Origin: Delta-02 sp964513565
GTDB lineage: Bacteria; Desulfobacterota; Syntrophorhabdia; Syntrophorhabdales; Syntrophorhabdaceae
Direction: 5' to 3'
Assembly (NCBI GenBank): GCA_964513565.1
Contig: CAZENE010000013.1
Coordinates: forward strand, 14,933 to 78,932
Length of the DNA: 64,000 bases
Below the pieces are notes generated by a model. That model was not told the DNA's origin. It searched no databases and saw only the letters and a list, made by a program, of their open reading frames with translations. The position numbers were made by a program, and so were the translations under genes. This document shows, one piece after another, positions 60,653-64,000 of this stretch (position 1 is its first letter; every line of letters begins with the position of its first letter).

Positions 60653-62029
60653 ATGAAGAAAAAACCCGTAAAGATAACCGACCTTACCCTGAGGGACGGT
60701 CAACAATCTCTTTTTGCCACACGCATGCGGACCGAAGATATGCTGCCGATAGCTGAAAAAATGGATTCCATCGGTTTTTATTCTATAGAAATGTGGGGCG
60801 GCGCCACTTTTGATGTGATGACCCGGTTCCTTAACGAGGACCCATGGGACAGGGTACGGCTTCTTAAAGAGCGAATGCCGAAAACAAAATTCCAAATGCT
60901 TCTCCGGGGACAAAATCTGGTCGGTTACCGCAATTATGCGGACGATGTTGTAGATGCGTTTATAGAACATTGCTGTGAGGTCGGGATAGATATTTTCCGT
61001 GTTTTCGATGCCCTTAACGACCAGCGCAATTGCAGGGCTGCATATGACGCGATCAAAAAATGCGGCAGGCATATCCAGGGAACTATCTGCTATTCGTTGA
61101 CGGAAAGACGGCTCGGCGGCCCGATCTATACCATGGAATACTATGTGGACAAAGCCCGCCAGATAGAGGCCATGGGGGCAGATTCCCTGTGTATAAAGGA
61201 CATGGCAGGTATTCTTTCGCCTTTTGACTCATTTGATCTTATCTCGCGCTTGAAAGAAAGTATTGCTATACCCGTTCATTTTCATTCCCATTACACGAGC
61301 GGCATGGCATCCATGTCCATGATAAATGCGATTGAAGCCGGAGCCGACGGTGTGGATACGTGCCTCGCCCCGTTCTCGTATCGTTCTTCCCATGCGCCCG
61401 TGGAACCCGTTATCGTGGCCCTCACGGACAGCCCCTATGAGACGGGGCTCGACCTGAAGCCGATCTCGGAGGTCGACCGCTATCTCGAGAGCATCATTCC
61501 TACAAAATTACGGTCATTTTCCGATGCTACGCACTACGCCGGCAATGACATCAGCGTTATCATTCACCAGATCCCGGGCGGAATGATAACGAATTTGGCG
61601 AGCCAACTCGAGCAGGCAAAGGCGCTCCACAGGATTGACGAGGTCTTCCAGGAAATCCCAAGGACGAGGAAGGAAATGGGTTTCCCCCCGCTCGTTACAC
61701 CCACGAGCCAGATCGTCGGGGTTCAGTCGGTCTTCAACGTGATAATGGGACGCTACAAGATGATCACGAATGAGGTAAAGGATTATTTTTACGGTCTGTA
61801 TGGGCGTCCCCCGGGGGCGGTGAATGAGGAAATAAGGGGAAAGGCGTTGAAGGGCTATCATTTGGGTACGACCCCCATTGACGTGCGCCCCGCGGACATC
61901 CTGCAGCCCGAGATGGAAGCGGCACGAGAAGCCTTGAAAGATATAACGCAGGACGTGGGCGACGTCCTGATCTATGCACTGTATCCGATGACGGGGCTTG
62001 AATTCCTGAAGAAAAAATACGCGAAGTGA
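60653..62029 (+). CDS. Pyruvate/oxaloacetate carboxyltransferase (5S/OadA-type), without biotin domain
   Basis: A 458-residue carboxyltransferase. TLRDGQQSLFATRM near residue 12, EMWGGATFDV near 45, LLRGQNLVGY near 82, KDMAGILSP near 180 and the metal-binding HFHSHYTSG near 205 match the barrel of transcarboxylase 5S and oxaloacetate decarboxylase alpha. The biotinyl tail with its AMKM site is absent, so a separate biotin carrier is needed; none is adjacent. The role is carboxyl transfer between pyruvate and oxaloacetate. Start 60653 follows AGAGGG; 18 upstream residues are unlikely. Confidence 0.92.
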   Translation: MKKKPVKITDLTLRDGQQSLFATRMRTEDMLPIAEKMDSIGFYSIEMWGGATFDVMTRFLNEDPWDRVRLLKERMPKTKFQMLLRGQNLVGYRNYADDVVDAFIEHCCEVGIDIFRVFDALNDQRNCRAAYDAIKKCGRHIQGTICYSLTERRLGGPIYTMEYYVDKARQIEAMGADSLCIKDMAGILSPFDSFDLISRLKESIAIPVHFHSHYTSGMASMSMINAIEAGADGVDTCLAPFSYRSSHAPVEPVIVALTDSPYETGLDLKPISEVDRYLESIIPTKLRSFSDATHYAGNDISVIIHQIPGGMITNLASQLEQAKALHRIDEVFQEIPRTRKEMGFPPLVTPTSQIVGVQSVFNVIMGRYKMITNEVKDYFYGLYGRPPGAVNEEIRGKALKGYHLGTTPIDVRPADILQPEMEAAREALKDITQDVGDVLIYALYPMTGLEFLKKKYAK

Positions 62030-62052
62030 GCCGCCGTGTGCGGCGGTCTTTC
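62028..62052 (+). terminator. Rho-independent terminator
   Basis: CCGCCG (62031-62036), loop TGTG, CGGCGG (62041-62046), then TCTTTCTGTT. It begins at the stop of the carboxyltransferase gene. Confidence 0.8.
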
Positions 62053-62090
62053 TGTTGAAAACGAAGCCTGCCGATGATATTCTAAGGTTC

Positions 62091-63053
62091 ATGAGCGCTA
62101 TTCTGATTGCTTCAGGGACAAAAGAAAATATTATCGAGGATATTCATGCTCTTGCGGGCCGGTTCAATGACCACCCGGTCATTTCCATCGCGCAGGGCAA
62201 AGACCTGCGCCAGACGGTTGTTGAGAAGGCCTCGAATCTCTTTCTTGCCGACAACCTTGTTATTGTGGTCGTCGATCCCGATGCCGCCGATATACGATCT
62301 TTGAAACCAAGTCTCGATGTCCTGAATGAAAGGGCAGGGCTCATTGTTTATTTGACCGGGGAATCGCGTGAGGTCTGCGATCTTCTCGAATCGCAGCCTC
62401 AAGTCCTGGAAAAGGACAGGGACAAGAGGATCAAGGAGAGGGTGCGGGCGGCTCTTAAGCGCAATAGCAAGAAGATGACCGATAAGGCCTTTAAGTTGTT
62501 GGTATTACGGATACGGGACGAATCAATACTTGAACAGGAGGTTTTAAAGCTTATCAATTATGTCGGTGACAGGACAACCATTGATTCGAAAGACATCGGC
62601 ATGGTAGTTACCGAAACTCATGAAGACACATTGATGGTGCTTTTTGACGCATTTTCCCGGATGGACAAGAAAGAGGTCCTGAATATTTTCGAGGGCCTTA
62701 TGGAAAATGGCCAGCACATCCTGGCAATACACAGCTACCTCGTAAATCAGATGCGTCTTCTCATCCAGGCGAAAGATCTCGAACCCCTTATTCAGGATGC
62801 GCGTGCCTATGCTGCCTTCGCTCCCGTTTTCAAGCGATGGAAGGAAGGAATTACCGTCGAGACGCCGGGCAAGAAACGCTATCTGCCTTTCCAGCATCCC
62901 TATTATGCATATAAGCTTTATAGCACGGCGAAAAAACTGCCGCGGAAGACCCTGGTGGATTTTTATGGGTTCCTGTGTTCGCTTGATGTAAAGATAAAGA
63001 CGGGAACGAAACACGACCGTGCTCTCATGGAATACGGCTTGCTCAAGGTCTAG
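62091..63053 (+). CDS. holA: DNA polymerase III delta subunit
   Basis: A 320-residue clamp-loader subunit of the HolA family: RossMann-like domain I with LADNLVIVVVDP near 55, the domain II segment KRIKERVRAALKRN...FKLLVLR near 110-140, and a helical collar. It opens the beta clamp together with DnaX and HolB. Sequence conservation is low, so the assignment rests on overall pattern and length. ATG 62091 is chosen; a TTG at 62055 adds 12 residues. Confidence 0.82.
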   Translation: MSAILIASGTKENIIEDIHALAGRFNDHPVISIAQGKDLRQTVVEKASNLFLADNLVIVVVDPDAADIRSLKPSLDVLNERAGLIVYLTGESREVCDLLESQPQVLEKDRDKRIKERVRAALKRNSKKMTDKAFKLLVLRIRDESILEQEVLKLINYVGDRTTIDSKDIGMVVTETHEDTLMVLFDAFSRMDKKEVLNIFEGLMENGQHILAIHSYLVNQMRLLIQAKDLEPLIQDARAYAAFAPVFKRWKEGITVETPGKKRYLPFQHPYYAYKLYSTAKKLPRKTLVDFYGFLCSLDVKIKTGTKHDRALMEYGLLKV

Positions 63054-63875
63054 ATGATTGTTCTCCATATCCTTTTATTCCTGGCAACCATAGCCTCAAC
63101 CATCTTTGTCGGCGGCTGGCTCTACAGTTTCGCCATCATGACGATACTCCTCACCCATGAAATGGGCCATTACATCATGACGCGACGTTACGGCATCCCG
63201 AGTACATTGCCGTTCTTCATACCCTTGCCGCTTCCCCCCTTCGGGACGTTGGGGGCCCTGATCAAGATGAAGGGGACCATTACCGACAGAAAGGCGCTTT
63301 TTGATATAGGGATTGCGGGCCCCTTGAGCGGTTTCATTGTGGCGGTCCCGTTCATCATTGCGGGTATAAAGCTATCTACCATCACAAAGGTCTCCGGTCC
63401 CCCGACAGCAGCGTACATGGAACTCGGCGAACCGCTTCTTTTTAAGATACTGGAACCCCTGCTGGTGGGTGAGATCCCCGGGGGGCACGAGCTTATGCTG
63501 CATCCTCTCGCTTATGCGGGCTGGGTCGGGCTTTTCGTAACATCACTTAACCTGCTTCCGGTGGGACAGCTTGACGGCGGCCATGTCATCTATGCAGTAT
63601 TCGGCCGCCAGAGCAAATGGGTGTTTTACGGAGTCATCTTGGGACTCGGTATTCTCGCGGTGCTTCATAATCTGGGCTGGTTTACCCTGGTCATTCTTCT
63701 CATGATCTTCGGCCGCAGCCATCCAAGGCCCTTGGATGAAGAAACGGCACTTGACGGTAGGCGGCAGAAATTGGCGATCCTTGTACTCTTGGTATTTATA
63801 ATGTCCTTCATACCGGCCCCGTTCCCTGAAATGACGCTCAGGAATCTCCTTGAACAGGCAGGATGGCTGCACTAG
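63054..63875 (+). CDS. Site-2-protease-like M50 membrane metalloprotease
   Basis: A 273-residue membrane protein with about six helices. The zinc motif HEMGH is near residue 35, and the third ligand motif NLLPVGQLDGGH is near 165. A conserved loop, PFFIPLPLPPFGTLGA, follows the HEMGH helix as in the plant EGY-type and bacterial M50B group. It would cut membrane-embedded substrates. Its ATG directly follows the holA stop. Confidence 0.9.
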   Translation: MIVLHILLFLATIASTIFVGGWLYSFAIMTILLTHEMGHYIMTRRYGIPSTLPFFIPLPLPPFGTLGALIKMKGTITDRKALFDIGIAGPLSGFIVAVPFIIAGIKLSTITKVSGPPTAAYMELGEPLLFKILEPLLVGEIPGGHELMLHPLAYAGWVGLFVTSLNLLPVGQLDGGHVIYAVFGRQSKWVFYGVILGLGILAVLHNLGWFTLVILLMIFGRSHPRPLDEETALDGRRQKLAILVLLVFIMSFIPAPFPEMTLRNLLEQAGWLH

Positions 63876-63910
63876 CAAAAGGCAACCCGCGAAATGTTAA
63901 AAAGTCATAA

Positions 63911-63941
63911 AAAAAGCCGCGGATAAAACCGCGGCTTTTTT
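63911..63941 (+). terminator. Rho-independent terminator of holA-M50 operon
   Basis: AAAAAGCCGCGG (63911-63922), loop ATAAAA, CCGCGGCTTTTT (63929-63940) and one more T. A perfect 12-bp stem. Confidence 0.93.
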
Positions 63942-63945
63942 AATT

Positions 63946-64000
63946 GTGCGCCCGGCAGGGCGCACTGACTTGGAGGTGAAAGTCCTCTATGGAGCCTGAT
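63946..64000 (+). mobile_element. 5' end of a group II intron (truncated by window edge)
   Basis: GTGCGCCCGGCAGGGCGCAC begins at 63946, the GUGYG consensus and first domain I helix of bacterial group II introns, followed by GGAGGTGAAAGTCCTC, another typical domain I stem. It starts five bases after the terminator stem-loop ends. The intron-encoded reverse transcriptase would lie beyond the window. Confidence 0.75.

Noticed and set aside
1..64000. CRISPR array
   Set aside because: No regular direct repeats of 24-40 bases with unique spacers were seen; the heptamer arrays are too short and lack spacers.

Overview
The window reads as a chromosomal segment of a strictly anaerobic, probably syntrophic, delta-type bacterium (Desulfobacterota, Syntrophorhabdus-like). 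This is inferred from gene content: an ADP-forming acyl-CoA synthetase, an ATP-dependent benzoyl-CoA-reductase-type cluster, a HdrABC-MvhD-MetVF electron-transfer cluster, a multihaem cytochrome c, and UGA codons that look like selenocysteine. No marker gene fixes the species.

Layout. 1-12.4 kb: 5'-truncated ADP-forming acyl-CoA synthetase, glutamine synthetase III, a lipoprotein sugar dehydrogenase, a 2-hydroxyacid dehydrogenase, FBPase with an HNH protein, a CARDB exoprotein, a DEAD-box helicase with a PC4-like protein, and a geranylgeranyl-reductase-type flavoprotein. 12.4-17.4 kb: a tandem palindromic operator, a small internally duplicated protein, a consensus promoter, and four genes matching class I benzoyl-CoA reductase in order, size and motifs. 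17.5-28.3 kb: two secreted proteins (one broken by an in-frame TAA), an SOS mutasome (ImuB-like, DUF6504, DnaE2) divergent from lexA with LexA boxes, an exported FeSOD, an 11-haem cytochrome with an in-frame UGA, and an HD-domain protein. 28.6-41 kb: a DUF35/thiolase pair, mltG-ruvX, a GNAT protein, the rod-shape cluster mreBCD-mrdA-rodA, a PpiD-like chaperone, tsaD and rsmA.

41-50 kb is the most striking region. On the minus strand run hdrC, a 32-codon ORF, hdrB, a winged-helix-like gene, a 1484-residue HdrA fusion, a selenocysteine-type mvhD, a decayed IS481-like element, metV and metF. The plan resembles the Moorella MetVF-HdrABC-MvhD methylene-tetrahydrofolate reductase complex, but HdrA is doubled and carries a nested GltD/NfnB-like flavoprotein. 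Short heptamer repeats (TCGTAAA) lie between these genes and supply the stop codons of both mvhD and hdrA.

50-64 kb: a Memo-family protein, an anti-sigma-type ATPase, an internally deleted IS481-like element with doubled terminal repeats, a YjbQ protein, a ruined kinase-receiver gene, a hybrid kinase, a kai operon whose kaiC is reduced to scraps before two intact kaiB genes and a PAS kinase, a TIM-barrel isomerase, tRNA-Pro(CGG), a 5S-type carboxyltransferase, holA and an M50 protease. The window ends in the 5' end of a group II intron sitting just behind a terminator hairpin.
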